DNA from: Leifsonia sp. TF02-11
GTDB lineage: Bacteria; Actinomycetota; Actinomycetes; Actinomycetales; Microbacteriaceae
Direction: 5' to 3'
DNA length: 64,000 nt
Assembly (NCBI RefSeq): GCF_017565305.1
Contig: NZ_JAGEKP010000022.1
Coordinates: 57,127-121,126 of the forward strand
Part shown: positions 12,471 to 21,004 of the stretch, one piece after another
How positions within the stretch are numbered: the stretch's first letter is position 1
Layout: each line of letters starts with the position of its first letter
Program-made: the position numbers and the translations under genes
The notes under the pieces: model-generated
Databases searched by the model: none
Seen by the model: only the letters and a program-made list of their open reading frames with translations
Told to the model about the DNA's origin: nothing

Positions 12471-12676
12471 CTCCTGGCAGTTTTCGACTCTGCACGAGGA
12501 CGCCGGATGTTCGCACACCCGCCGCGGTACCACCCCGCTTGCCCCCAGCGGCTGCGTCGCCGAAGGGAACCTCTCGTCTGCGGCTGTGACGGGCCTGCCC
12601 CGTTCGGTTCTACTGAGCGGGCGAGTGCCCGCCGTTCTTCCGAAGACTCACCGGTGATAGCCGGGTCGACGTCGTT
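12471..12676 (-). promoter_or_regulatory. Translational isoleucine T-box riboswitch of ileS
   Basis: The minus strand contains the T-box core TGGTACCGCG (12532-12523), which pairs with the free CCA end of uncharged tRNA. Upstream is a short stem I with CCGGCTATCACCGG around 12663-12650; the Ile codon ATC (12658-12656) lies in its loop, and the actinobacterial ACCGGTGAG sequence follows. Downstream, GCGTCCTCGTGC (near 12500-12489) can pair with the AGGAG ribosome site at 12475-12471. This arrangement is known for actinobacterial ileS, where the switch controls translation rather than termination. A TAGACT -10-like box (12688-12683) suggests transcription starts near 12676, inside the end of the upstream tetR gene. 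Confidence 0.9.
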
Positions 12677-12685
12677 CGCCCCAGT

Positions 12686-13318
12686 CTATCGGTTCGCGAG
12701 CGCGGCTGCGAAGCCCGCGCAGACCGGTTCGACAGCGTCGCGCACGACCGGCGTCAGCGGGCCCCTGCCCACTCCCGCGCGGGCCCATACCCCCGCCGCG
12801 GCGACAGCGGCGCCGACCACGGCGGTGGCCGCCGCCCGAGGCAGGAGGCCGTCCGGGTCGTCGCCCGACCTCCGGGCGATCGCGACCGCCACCTGGCGCA
12901 CCACGGCCAGGAAACGCGGCAGCGCGGACGCCTGGAGCTCGTCGTCGGTGCCCATCAGCTCCACCTGGGTCACGGCGAGCGGCAGCCGCTCCGGCCCGAA
13001 GCCGTCGGCCAGCCGCAGGACGGCGGCGAGCACCGCGGCCATCGGCTCGACGTCGTCGTCGGCCGCGGCGAGCATCGCGGGGAACGCCGCCAGCGATTCG
13101 TCGACCTCCAGCCAGAGCAGGTCGCTCTTCGACGAGAAGTAGTTGAAGAAGGTCGCCCGGCTCACGCCGGCCCTGCGGGCGATGTCGTCGACCGTCGTCC
13201 CCGCGTAGGTCTGCTCGAGGAACAGCTCCCCCGCCGCCTCCGCCAGCATCCCGCGCGAGGAGGCTCTGGGCCGGCCGGATCCGCCGGTGCCGTGGCCACT
13301 GGAATGGCGCGGTGTCAT
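12686..13318 (-). CDS. TetR family transcriptional regulator
   Basis: A 210-residue regulator. The helix-turn-helix lies at about residues 30-65 (AGTTVDDIARRAGVSRATFFNYF followed by SSKSDLLW in sequence, quoted here in two parts). The C-terminal ligand domain is Ala/Val-rich. The ATG at 13318 is preferred over upstream possibilities since the intergenic operator lies directly before it. It is divergent from an MHS-type transporter and is most likely its repressor; the shared 64-base gap holds an inverted repeat. Confidence 0.9.
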   Translation of the reverse strand: MTPRHSSGHGTGGSGRPRASSRGMLAEAAGELFLEQTYAGTTVDDIARRAGVSRATFFNYFSSKSDLLWLEVDESLAAFPAMLAAADDDVEPMAAVLAAVLRLADGFGPERLPLAVTQVELMGTDDELQASALPRFLAVVRQVAVAIARRSGDDPDGLLPRAAATAVVGAAVAAAGVWARAGVGRGPLTPVVRDAVEPVCAGFAAALANR

Positions 13319-13345
13319 CGTGCGTTGTCTCCTCACGCCTAATAT

Positions 13346-13358
13346 TGGACCCGGTTCA
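13346..13358. promoter_or_regulatory. Candidate TetR operator
   Basis: TGGACC-C-GGTTCA forms a near-perfect inverted repeat (one mismatch) in the gap between the divergent tetR and transporter genes, a usual place and shape for a TetR-family operator. Confidence 0.55.
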
Positions 13359-13382
13359 GATACCCCCGTCAGAAGGACACCC

Positions 13383-14705
13383 GTGACCTCCACCCCCACG
13401 CTCGCCGTCAGCGAGACCGACCGCCCCGGGATCACACCGGGCACGGCCCGCCGCGTCGCCATCGCCTCGTTCGTCGGAACCTCCCTCGAATCGTACGACT
13501 TCTATCTCTACGCGTACTTCGCCGCATTCTTCGTCGGCCCGTTGTTCTTCACCCCGCTCGGCGCATTCGGGGGCGTGCTCGCCGGGTTCCTCGCGATCGC
13601 GGCCGGATTCGTCATCCGCCCGGTCGGCGCCGTGGTGTTCGGTCACCTGGGCGACCGGATCGGCCGCCGTCCCGTCCTGCTGATGACGATTCTGCTGATG
13701 GGCATCAGCACCGGCCTCGTCGGCGTGCTGCCGACCTACGCGGCGGCCGGCTGGTTCGGGGGCGTCGCTCTCGTGCTCCTCCGGCTCGTCCAGGGCCTCT
13801 CGCTCGGCGGTGAATGGGGAGGCTCGATCCTGCTCGCGACCGAGTACGCGAACCCGAAGCGCCGCGGGTTCTACGCCGCGCTCCCCCAGCTCGGCTCCCC
13901 GGTCGGCTCCATCCTGAGCGCCGTGGTCTTCATCGTGCTCACGCTCACGATGTCGCAAGCCGACATCGCCGCGTGGGGGTGGCGCATCCCGTTCCTCACC
14001 GCGTTCCCGCTGCTGCTGGTCTCGCTCTACCTGCGGTGGTCGATCGACGAGACGCCGGTGTTCCGCAAGCTCGTCGAGACCGGACGCCGCGACCGCTTCC
14101 CGGTCGTCGACGTGTTCACCAAGGCACCGACCGCCTTCGTCATCGCCATCGGCGCCGCGGTGCTCGGCATCGGCTCCTACTCGCTCATGAACACCTACAT
14201 GGTCGATTACGGCACTGCCGTCCTCGGGTTCAAGTTCCAGGACCTCCTGGTCGCCACGACGATCGGCGGCCTGCTGCAGCTGGTCACCATTCCGCTGTTC
14301 GGCCTCTGGGCCGCGAAGATCGGCTCCGCCCGGGTGGTCGCCATCGGCGCCATCGGCACGCTGGTCGTCGCCTTCCCGATGTATTTCCTGCTGCAGTCGG
14401 CTTCGTTCGGCGTGCTCGTCGGCAGCATGATCATCGGTGGCATCCTCCCCACCCTGTCGTGGGCGGGACTCGGCGGACTGATGTCCGACTTGTTCCCGAG
14501 CCCGATCCGCTACAGCGCCCTCTCGGTGGCCTACAGCGTCGCGGCCCTGCTCACCTCGTTCGTGCCGGCGCTCACGCTGATCTTCGGACAGGCCGTCGGC
14601 AACGCCTGGTGGCACCCCGGCATCGTGCTCGCTGTCATGTCGATCATCACCCTGCTCGCAGCATGGGCGGCCTCCCGCCGCAAGCCCATCATCGACGACG
14701 TGTGA
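13383..14705 (+). CDS. MFS transporter, metabolite:H+ symporter (MHS) type
   Basis: Cytoplasmic-membrane proton symporter of 440 residues with 12 predicted segments. The start of the first helix reads ASFVGTSLESYDFYLYAYFA, typical of MHS carriers (ProP, ShiA, KgtP group), and GDRIGRRPVLL is the MFS loop 2-3 motif; RLVQGLSLGGEWGGS is the MHS signature. The substrate cannot be told from sequence. The GTG start follows AGAAGGA at good distance. Control by the divergent TetR is likely. Confidence 0.9.
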   Translation: MTSTPTLAVSETDRPGITPGTARRVAIASFVGTSLESYDFYLYAYFAAFFVGPLFFTPLGAFGGVLAGFLAIAAGFVIRPVGAVVFGHLGDRIGRRPVLLMTILLMGISTGLVGVLPTYAAAGWFGGVALVLLRLVQGLSLGGEWGGSILLATEYANPKRRGFYAALPQLGSPVGSILSAVVFIVLTLTMSQADIAAWGWRIPFLTAFPLLLVSLYLRWSIDETPVFRKLVETGRRDRFPVVDVFTKAPTAFVIAIGAAVLGIGSYSLMNTYMVDYGTAVLGFKFQDLLVATTIGGLLQLVTIPLFGLWAAKIGSARVVAIGAIGTLVVAFPMYFLLQSASFGVLVGSMIIGGILPTLSWAGLGGLMSDLFPSPIRYSALSVAYSVAALLTSFVPALTLIFGQAVGNAWWHPGIVLAVMSIITLLAAWAASRRKPIIDDV

Positions 14706-14797
14706 TCCGTCGGTCATGGCCCTCCGGTAACCTTGACGGGTAAACCACACTCAGGCACCCCGTTGACACGGTGCCGCACATATCGAATCGGAGAGCC

Positions 14798-17407
14798 ATG
14801 ACCGCCGCGAACCCCGTGCCCGACAAGCCAGCACTCGAAGGCCTCGAGGCCGTCTGGGGAGACCGCTGGCAGCAGGACGGCACGTTCGTCTTCGACCGCG
14901 ACGGGGCCATCGCCGCCGGACGCGACGCGATCTACTCGATCGACACCCCGCCGCCCACGGCCTCCGGCTCGCTGCACATCGGCCACGTGTTCAGCTACAC
15001 GCACACCGACATCGTCGCCCGGTTCCAGCGCATGCGCGGCAAGCGCGTCTTCTACCCGATGGGCTGGGACGACAACGGCCTGCCCACCGAGCGCCGCGTG
15101 CAGAACTACTACGGCGTCCGCTGCGACCCCACGCTCCCCTACGAGCCCGGCTTCGTCCCTCCGTTCGAGGGCGGCGACAACAAGAGCACCAAGGCGGCCG
15201 ACCAGAAGCCGGTCTCGCGTCGCAACTTCATCGAGCTCTGTGAGCGGCTGACGGTGGAGGACGAGAAGCAGTTCGAGGCGCTGTGGCGCACGCTCGGGCT
15301 CTCCGTCGACTGGTCGCAGACCTACCGCACCATCGGCCGCGAGGCGCTGCACACGTCGCAGCTCGCCTTCCTGCGCAACGTGGCCCGCGGCGAGGCCTAC
15401 CAGGCGCTGGCCCCCACGCTGTGGGACATCACCTTCCGCACCGCCGTCGCCCAGGCCGAGCTGGAGGACCGCGAGCAGCCGAGCGCGTACCACCGGGTGG
15501 CCTTCCACGGCGCCGACGGTCCCGTCTACATCGAGACGACCCGTCCCGAGCTCCTTCCTGCGTGCGTCGCGCTCGTCGCGCACCCGGACGACGACCGCTA
15601 CCAGCCGCTGTTCGGCACCACGGTGCGTACCCCGCTGTTCGACGTCGAGGTGCCGGTCGTCGCCCACCACCTGGCTCAGCCCGACAAGGGCACCGGCATC
15701 GCCATGATCTGCACCTTCGGCGACATCACCGACGTCACCTGGTGGCGCGAGCTCGACCTCCCGAACCGCGCGATCATCGGCTTCGACGGCCGCATCCTCC
15801 CCGAGCCGCCCGCGGCGATCGAGGGCGACACCGGACGCGAGGCGTACGCCCAGCTGGCCGGCAAGACCGTGTTCTCGGCGAAGCAGGCCGTCGTTGACCT
15901 GCTGCGCGCGTCCGGCGACCTCGTCGGCGAGCCGAAGCCGATCCAGCACCCCGTGAAGTTCTTCGAGAAGGGCGACAAGCCGCTCGAGATCGTCTCGACC
16001 CGCCAGTGGTACGTCAAGAACGGCGCCCGCGACGAGCAGCTCCGCGAGCGGCTCATCGAGCTGGGCCGCGGCATCGACTGGCACCCCGACTTCATGCGGG
16101 TGCGCTACGAGAACTGGGTCAACGGTCTTACCGGTGACTGGCTGATCTCGCGCCAGCGCTTCTTCGGCGTGCCGATCCCGGTCTGGTACCCGCTCGACGG
16201 CGACGGCAACCCCGTCTTCGACCAGCCCATCCTGCCGTCCGAGGAGAGCCTCCCCGTCGACCCGTCGTCCGACCCCGCACCGGGCTTCGACGAGGCACAG
16301 CGCGGACAGGCGGGCGGCTTCATCGGCGAGCACGACGTGATGGACACCTGGATGACTTCCTCGCTCACCCCGCAGCTCGCGGGCGGCTGGGTCGACGACC
16401 CGGAGCTGTTCCGCACCGTCGCACCGTTCGACCTGCGTCCGCAGGGCCAGGACATCATCCGCACCTGGCTGTTCTCGACCCTGCTGCGCTCGCAGCTCGA
16501 AGACGGTGTGGCCCCGTGGACCAACGCGGCGATCTCCGGCTTCATCGTGGACCCCGACCGCAAGAAGATGTCGAAGTCGAAGGGCAACGTCGTCACCCCC
16601 GCCGACATCCTCGAGCGCCACGGGTCCGACGCCGTGCGCTACTGGGCCGCGTCCTCCCGGCTCGGCACCGACGCCTCCTTCGACCCGCAGAACCCGACCC
16701 AGATCAAGATCGGCCGTCGCCTGGCGATCAAGCTGCTCAACGCGGCGAAGTTCATCCACGGCTTCGACGCCCCCGCCTCGCTCGATCTGGCGCAGGTGAC
16801 CGCCCCGCTCGACCGCAGCATGCTCCAGCAGCTCTCTGTCGTCGTCTCCGACGCCACGGCGGCTCTGGAGGGCTACGACCACGCCCGCGCCTTGGAGATC
16901 GCCGAGACGTTCTTCTGGACGTTCTGCGACGACTACCTCGAGCTCGTGAAGGAGCGAGCGTACGGCGAGCCGGACGCCGGTCAGGTCTCGGCCGTCGTCG
17001 CCCTCCGCGTAGCGCTCTCGGCCTTCCTGCGGCTGTTCGCACCCGTTCTGCCCTTCGCCTCCGAAGAGGCCTGGAGCTGGTCGGAGTCGGGTTCGGTGCA
17101 CGTCGCGCCCTGGCCGCGCCCCGACGAGGTCGCCGCCGACTGGTCGCAGGCGCACAGCGTCCTGACCGTGGTCGGCCGCGCCCTCACGGCGATCCGCGGC
17201 GCCAAGACGGCTGCGAAGGCCTCGCAGCGCACTCCCGTGGACTCCGCCGTCATCAGCGGACCGGCCGACGAGATCGCAGCCATCGAGTCGGCCGCAGCCG
17301 ACCTCGCCTCGGTGGGCAGAATCGCCGAACTGCGTTTCGCATCCGCGGAAGAGCTCTCGGTGACCGATATCCTCCTCACGCAGGTGCCCAGCGAGGAGGA
17401 ACGATGA
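14798..17407 (+). CDS. valS: Valyl-tRNA synthetase
   Basis: Charges tRNA-Val. The 869-residue enzyme has PPPTASGSLHIGH (HIGH near residue 59-62) and KKMSKSKGNV (near 589-593), an editing insertion between them, and VMDTWMTSSLTPQ, typical of the subgroup of ValRS seen in actinobacteria. ATG 14798 with GGAGAG upstream is preferred to a GTG at 14771. No T-box was found; a GGCACC...GGTGCC imperfect inverted repeat lies at 14752-14776. Confidence 0.97.
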   Translation: MTAANPVPDKPALEGLEAVWGDRWQQDGTFVFDRDGAIAAGRDAIYSIDTPPPTASGSLHIGHVFSYTHTDIVARFQRMRGKRVFYPMGWDDNGLPTERRVQNYYGVRCDPTLPYEPGFVPPFEGGDNKSTKAADQKPVSRRNFIELCERLTVEDEKQFEALWRTLGLSVDWSQTYRTIGREALHTSQLAFLRNVARGEAYQALAPTLWDITFRTAVAQAELEDREQPSAYHRVAFHGADGPVYIETTRPELLPACVALVAHPDDDRYQPLFGTTVRTPLFDVEVPVVAHHLAQPDKGTGIAMICTFGDITDVTWWRELDLPNRAIIGFDGRILPEPPAAIEGDTGREAYAQLAGKTVFSAKQAVVDLLRASGDLVGEPKPIQHPVKFFEKGDKPLEIVSTRQWYVKNGARDEQLRERLIELGRGIDWHPDFMRVRYENWVNGLTGDWLISRQRFFGVPIPVWYPLDGDGNPVFDQPILPSEESLPVDPSSDPAPGFDEAQRGQAGGFIGEHDVMDTWMTSSLTPQLAGGWVDDPELFRTVAPFDLRPQGQDIIRTWLFSTLLRSQLEDGVAPWTNAAISGFIVDPDRKKMSKSKGNVVTPADILERHGSDAVRYWAASSRLGTDASFDPQNPTQIKIGRRLAIKLLNAAKFIHGFDAPASLDLAQVTAPLDRSMLQQLSVVVSDATAALEGYDHARALEIAETFFWTFCDDYLELVKERAYGEPDAGQVSAVVALRVALSAFLRLFAPVLPFASEEAWSWSESGSVHVAPWPRPDEVAADWSQAHSVLTVVGRALTAIRGAKTAAKASQRTPVDSAVISGPADEIAAIESAAADLASVGRIAELRFASAEELSVTDILLTQVPSEEER

Positions 17408-17850
17408 CGGCTGACGTCCGGCGCGTGGAGGACAACGAGTTCTTCACCTGGCTCGACCTCTACGCGGGGTACGGCGAGTTCTACGAGACGCCCATCACCG
17501 ATGAGAAGGCGCTCCTCGTCTGGAGCTGGATCACCGACCCCGAGAGCGGTGTCGAGGCGTACTTCGCCGTGGACGAGGAGGGCACTCCCATCGGGATCGC
17601 GCACGTGCGCGAGTTCTGCCGTCCGCTCGACGGAAGCAAGGGCCTCTACCTCGACGACCTCTTCGTCGTACCGGACGCGCGCGGCGCCGGTGCGGGCACA
17701 GCCCTCCTCGAAGAGCTCCGCTCGATCGCGAAGGATCGCGGGCTCTCGGTCGTCCGCTGGATCACGGCGAAAGACAACCAGGAGGCCCGCAAGCTCTACG
17801 ACCGCGTCGCGGAGAAGACCAAGTGGGTCACCTACGACCTCGTCCCCTGA
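17404..17850 (+). CDS. GNAT family N-acetyltransferase (copy 1)
   Basis: A 148-residue acetyl-CoA-dependent acyltransferase with the core LYLDDLFVVPDARGAGAGTALL (beta-4 and the pyrophosphate-binding loop) in its middle and an ending KTKWVTYDLVP. The ATG overlaps the valS stop by four bases, so it is made with ValRS. It is clearly paralogous to the next gene: both share FF.WLDLY..Y.EFYET and the same ending. Substrate unknown. Confidence 0.92.
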   Translation: MTADVRRVEDNEFFTWLDLYAGYGEFYETPITDEKALLVWSWITDPESGVEAYFAVDEEGTPIGIAHVREFCRPLDGSKGLYLDDLFVVPDARGAGAGTALLEELRSIAKDRGLSVVRWITAKDNQEARKLYDRVAEKTKWVTYDLVP

Positions 17851-17920
17851 ACGGGTCCGCGATATGGTCGTTACACGTCCGGTGCTCCCAGCCGGGCAGG
17901 GAAGCCGAACGGAGGGGCTG

Positions 17921-18391
17921 ATGTCGATCGAGATTCGACCGGTCAAGGATGGCGACTTCTTCGCCTGGCTCGATCTGTACGCGAAGTACGCGGAGTTCTA
18001 CGAGACCGAGCTGACCGACCAGAGGGCGTTGGTTCTGTGGTCGTGGCTCACCGATGCCGAGCACGAGGAGCTCGGCTACGTCGCCGTCGACGGCGACCGC
18101 ATCGTCGGGCTGGCCCACGTGCGCGAGTTCGCGCGGCCTCTCGAGGGCGATCGCGGCCTGTTCCTCGACGACCTCTACGTGCTGGAGGACGAGCGCGGAA
18201 AGGGCATCGGCCGCCAGCTGATCGCCGCCGTGCGATCCCTCGCCGAAGAGCGCAGGCTGGGCGTGGTCCAGTGGATCACCGCCGCCGACAACGCCGCCGC
18301 CCAACACGTGTACGACTCTGTCGCCAGCAAGACGACGTGGGTCACCTACGAGATCGACCTCGTCGCCGCCCAGGGCGAGGAGACCGCCTGA
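17921..18391 (+). CDS. GNAT family N-acetyltransferase (copy 2)
   Basis: A 156-residue paralogue of the preceding gene; the acetyl-CoA loop reads FLDDLYVLEDERGKGIGRQL. It lies 70 bases downstream behind a strong GGAGGGG ribosome site. Tandem duplication followed by divergence is the simplest reading. Substrate unknown. Confidence 0.92.
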   Translation: MSIEIRPVKDGDFFAWLDLYAKYAEFYETELTDQRALVLWSWLTDAEHEELGYVAVDGDRIVGLAHVREFARPLEGDRGLFLDDLYVLEDERGKGIGRQLIAAVRSLAEERRLGVVQWITAADNAAAQHVYDSVASKTTWVTYEIDLVAAQGEETA

Positions 18392-18657
18392 TGCAGCTCG
18401 GGAGCCGCTGGGCCGTCGGCGAGACGCCTCCGTCGAAGCTTCCGGAGGTGGTGACCTACGCCGTCTCCACTGTCGAGGAGGAGCTCACGGCGACCGATGT
18501 CGACACGGCCGGCTGGCGCTGGACCCTGACCTGGCTGGAGGGCAAGCCCGTCGTCGAACTCGACGATGGCACGGTCATCCGCTACAACGACCGGGAGGAC
18601 TCGGCCACGATCACGCAGACGGTCGAGACCGAGCCCTCCGACTACGACGAGGTCTGA
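18391..18657 (+). CDS. Hypothetical acidic 88-residue protein
   Basis: Starts at the ATG overlapping the preceding acetyltransferase stop by one base (TGATG), so it is probably coupled to it. The protein begins MQLGSRWAVGETPPSKLP and is rich in Glu, Asp, Thr and Val; WRWTLTWLEGKPVVELDDGT suggests a compact beta-rich fold. No family recognised. Codon use is like its neighbours. Confidence 0.75.
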   Translation: MQLGSRWAVGETPPSKLPEVVTYAVSTVEEELTATDVDTAGWRWTLTWLEGKPVVELDDGTVIRYNDREDSATITQTVETEPSDYDEV

Positions 18658-18681
18658 CGGGCCCCTCCGACGCCGCGCCGG

Positions 18682-18867
18682 TCAGCGCGGCAGCTGCGGG
18701 AGCGTGCGCGCCGCTCGGTCGCGGTGCTGCTCGACGATCGCCACAAGTTCGGCGTGACGGCTGTGGCGTGCGGGCTGACGCATCCCCCAGGCGGTGAGGG
18801 CGCGACCGAGCCGGAGTGCGGCGCGCTGGCTGAACGGCCGGCGCACGGGCACGGAGATGGCGGTCAT
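18682..18867 (-). CDS. Hypothetical basic 61-residue protein
   Basis: A small Arg/Ala-rich protein starting MTAISVPVRRPFSQRAALRL, with no membrane segment. Its ATG overlaps the MFS stop by four bases (ATGA), the same coupling seen between the MFS and ArsR genes, so it is likely the third gene of that operon. Function unknown; it could be a chance frame, but the coupling and high-GC codon use argue for a gene. Confidence 0.6.
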   Translation of the reverse strand: MTAISVPVRRPFSQRAALRLGRALTAWGMRQPARHSRHAELVAIVEQHRDRAARTLPQLPR

Positions 18868-20171
18868 GATGCGGTTCCTTCCGAGATGGTCTGGTTCTGG
18901 TTCTGGTCGTCGGGCGACGTGGAGTCGGCGGCCTGAGCCTGCCCGTAACGACCAGCGCTGAGCAGGAGGCGCGTCGCGATCAGTGCGAACACCACCACGA
19001 TGACGCCGCCGATCACGAACGGCAGCCGCAGGTCGACGCGGGCGACGAAGCCGCCGAGGACGGTGGCGATGGGCGTGAGTCCCCAGCCGATGGTGCGGAC
19101 GATGCCCATGGCGCGGCCGAGCATCGCGCCGGGGATGATGGCCTGCCGCAGCGCACCCCACGGCACGTTCCAGACGGCCACCCCGAAGGCCCCGATGGCG
19201 TAGGAGAGCACGCCGAGCACCACATTGCCGGTGAGCCCGACGCCGAGGATGCCGAAACCGCTGATGAGGATCGACACGAACATCACGCGGCCCCGCCCGA
19301 AGCGTGCGACGAACCGGCTGGAGAGCAGAGCTCCGACCAGAGCGCCCACCCCGACCCCGGCCGTGACGACACCGACCAGGGAGGCGGGCAGGGCGTAGGT
19401 CTGCAGCAGCAGAAGCACCACGCTCCCCTGCGCGAACGACAGCGCCGACGCGGTGATCGACGTGAGGATGATCATCTTCCGCAGGAACCGGTCGTCCCAC
19501 AGGAAGCGGACGACCGCGCCCATGCCCGGTCGCGGAGCGGCCTCCGCGCCGGTCTGCCGCGCGCCGACCTGGTGCGCGCGAGCCGCGGCGACCGGGATGG
19601 TCAGCACCAGTAGCGCCGAGATGAGGAAGCCGCTGCCCGTGAGCCACATCGGCAAGGCGATCGCCGCAGCGAAGAGGAAGCCGGCGATCGGCGTCGCGAT
19701 GAAGTTCTGTACGACGATCTCGGCCGACTGCATGCGACCGTTCGCCCGGTCGAGCTGGTCACGGCTCACGAGGCTCGGCACCACGGTGGTCGTGGCGTTG
19801 TCGAACACCGTCTCCCCGAGCCCGAACAGCAGCACGCAGCCGTAGAGGCTCCAGATCGTGAGGTCGCCCGTGGCGATCAGCAGCGCCACCAGCGCGGCGA
19901 CGGCGAAGCGGAGCCCGTTGGCGACCGCCATCGCGACGCGCCGGTCGACGCGGTCGAGCAGCATGCCCGCGGGGATCCCGAACAGCAGCCACGGCAGGAA
20001 CGCCACAGCAGTGAGCCCGGCGATCAGCGCCGGGTCGCGGGTCAGCGTCGTCGCGATCAGCGGCACGGCCGTGCGGCCGATGCCGTCGGCGAGGTTGCTC
20101 GCGATCGCGGCGGTCCAGAGCCGGCCGAAGCCGCCGCCGAGCGCCGCCGGCTTCGCTGCCGGCGTGCTCAT
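18864..20171 (-). CDS. MFS exporter
   Basis: A 435-residue transporter with about 12 membrane segments; begins MSTPAAKPAALGGGFGRLWT followed by AIASNLADGIGRTAVPL, the usual start of the EntS/macrolide-efflux-like MFS group, with DRVDRR in loop 2-3. Co-operonic with the upstream ArsR regulator (4-base overlap) and the small downstream gene. Probably efflux of a small hydrophobic compound; substrate not deducible. Confidence 0.9.
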   Translation of the reverse strand: MSTPAAKPAALGGGFGRLWTAAIASNLADGIGRTAVPLIATTLTRDPALIAGLTAVAFLPWLLFGIPAGMLLDRVDRRVAMAVANGLRFAVAALVALLIATGDLTIWSLYGCVLLFGLGETVFDNATTTVVPSLVSRDQLDRANGRMQSAEIVVQNFIATPIAGFLFAAAIALPMWLTGSGFLISALLVLTIPVAAARAHQVGARQTGAEAAPRPGMGAVVRFLWDDRFLRKMIILTSITASALSFAQGSVVLLLLQTYALPASLVGVVTAGVGVGALVGALLSSRFVARFGRGRVMFVSILISGFGILGVGLTGNVVLGVLSYAIGAFGVAVWNVPWGALRQAIIPGAMLGRAMGIVRTIGWGLTPIATVLGGFVARVDLRLPFVIGGVIVVVFALIATRLLLSAGRYGQAQAADSTSPDDQNQNQTISEGTAS

Positions 20172-20800
20172 CGGTGCTCCTGCTCGACCAACGGGAAGGC
20201 GTTGAACTGCACCTGGACGCGCTTGCGGTCGTCGGCGGGATCGGCCTTCCACTTCTCCTTGAGGCGGTTGAGCAGCTTGTAGTACTCCGTGGCCAGCTCA
20301 CCGAGCTGCTCGCGCGACACCTCGAGGTGCGACGTGGAGAGCGCTGACGCCTCCACCCACTCCATGCCGAAGGTGTCGAGCCCGCGCCGCAGGAACGCGT
20401 TCAGACGCCGTTCGTTGTTCTGCTGCCAGTTGAGCGAGATCTGCTCGGTGATCTCCCGCCCGGCCGGTGTCTCCAGGGTCTCGGCGCCGCCGATGGTGAC
20501 GCCGCCGGCGGCCATGCGCCACCAGCGTTCCCTGCCGCTCCCGCGCTCAGCGTCTTCGACGACGATGGCGTGCTTGGCGAGCTGGCGGAGGTGGTAGCTG
20601 GTCGAGCCGCTCGACTCCCCCAGCCGCTCGGCCAGCATCGACGCCGTGGCCGGCCCGAAGTCGGAGAGCTCGTTCATGATCTCCACACGCAGCGGGTGCG
20701 CCAGCGCACGCAGGGCCGGCATGCCGATGGATTCGAAGTGCGGCTCGTAGTCGTCTGTCGACTGTTCGGCGCCTGCTGGAGTGGTCTCGTCGGAGGACAT
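20168..20800 (-). CDS. ArsR-like winged-helix regulator
   Basis: A 210-residue DNA-binding protein; the winged helix spans about 28-90 (GMPALRALAHPLRVEIMNEL, then SMLAERLGESSGSTSYHLRQL). The C-terminal half holds two charged helices that may bind a ligand or dimerise. No metal-binding Cys motif of classical ArsR is present. It is the first gene of an operon with the MFS exporter and probably controls it from the iterated operator just upstream. Confidence 0.92.
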   Translation of the reverse strand: MSSDETTPAGAEQSTDDYEPHFESIGMPALRALAHPLRVEIMNELSDFGPATASMLAERLGESSGSTSYHLRQLAKHAIVVEDAERGSGRERWWRMAAGGVTIGGAETLETPAGREITEQISLNWQQNNERRLNAFLRRGLDTFGMEWVEASALSTSHLEVSREQLGELATEYYKLLNRLKEKWKADPADDRKRVQVQFNAFPLVEQEHR

Positions 20801-20816
20801 GCGACCAGAGTAACCA

Positions 20817-20877
20817 TGCAAAGACTTCTTTGCAACTGTTTCTTTGCAATAGCTTCTTTGCAAACCAGTGTTTGCAG
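20817..20877. promoter_or_regulatory. Iterated 14-bp operator array upstream of arsR-MFS
   Basis: Three exact copies of TTCTTTGCAA (20826-20835, 20840-20849, 20854-20863) are spaced exactly 14 bp apart. Two weaker units stand in the same register: TGCAA at 20817-20821 and GTGTTTGCAG at 20868-20877 (7 of 10). The block sits 17-77 bases before the arsR start and overlaps where its promoter must be. This is a likely binding array for the ArsR-like protein. Confidence 0.8.
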
Positions 20878-21004
20878 CAACTGCCTGCTGATCCCCATCC
20901 ACCCGGCGAGCCCGGGCAGCAGCAGCGCACACGTCGTGCCGCCCCAGTCCACGTCGCGAGCCGCGACCAGACACGTGAACAGTTCGGCACCCTAGGCTGG
21001 TCGC

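Noticed and set aside
14752..14776. T-box for valS
   Set aside because: No TGGTACCGCG-like core or specifier loop is present; only an imperfect inverted repeat.
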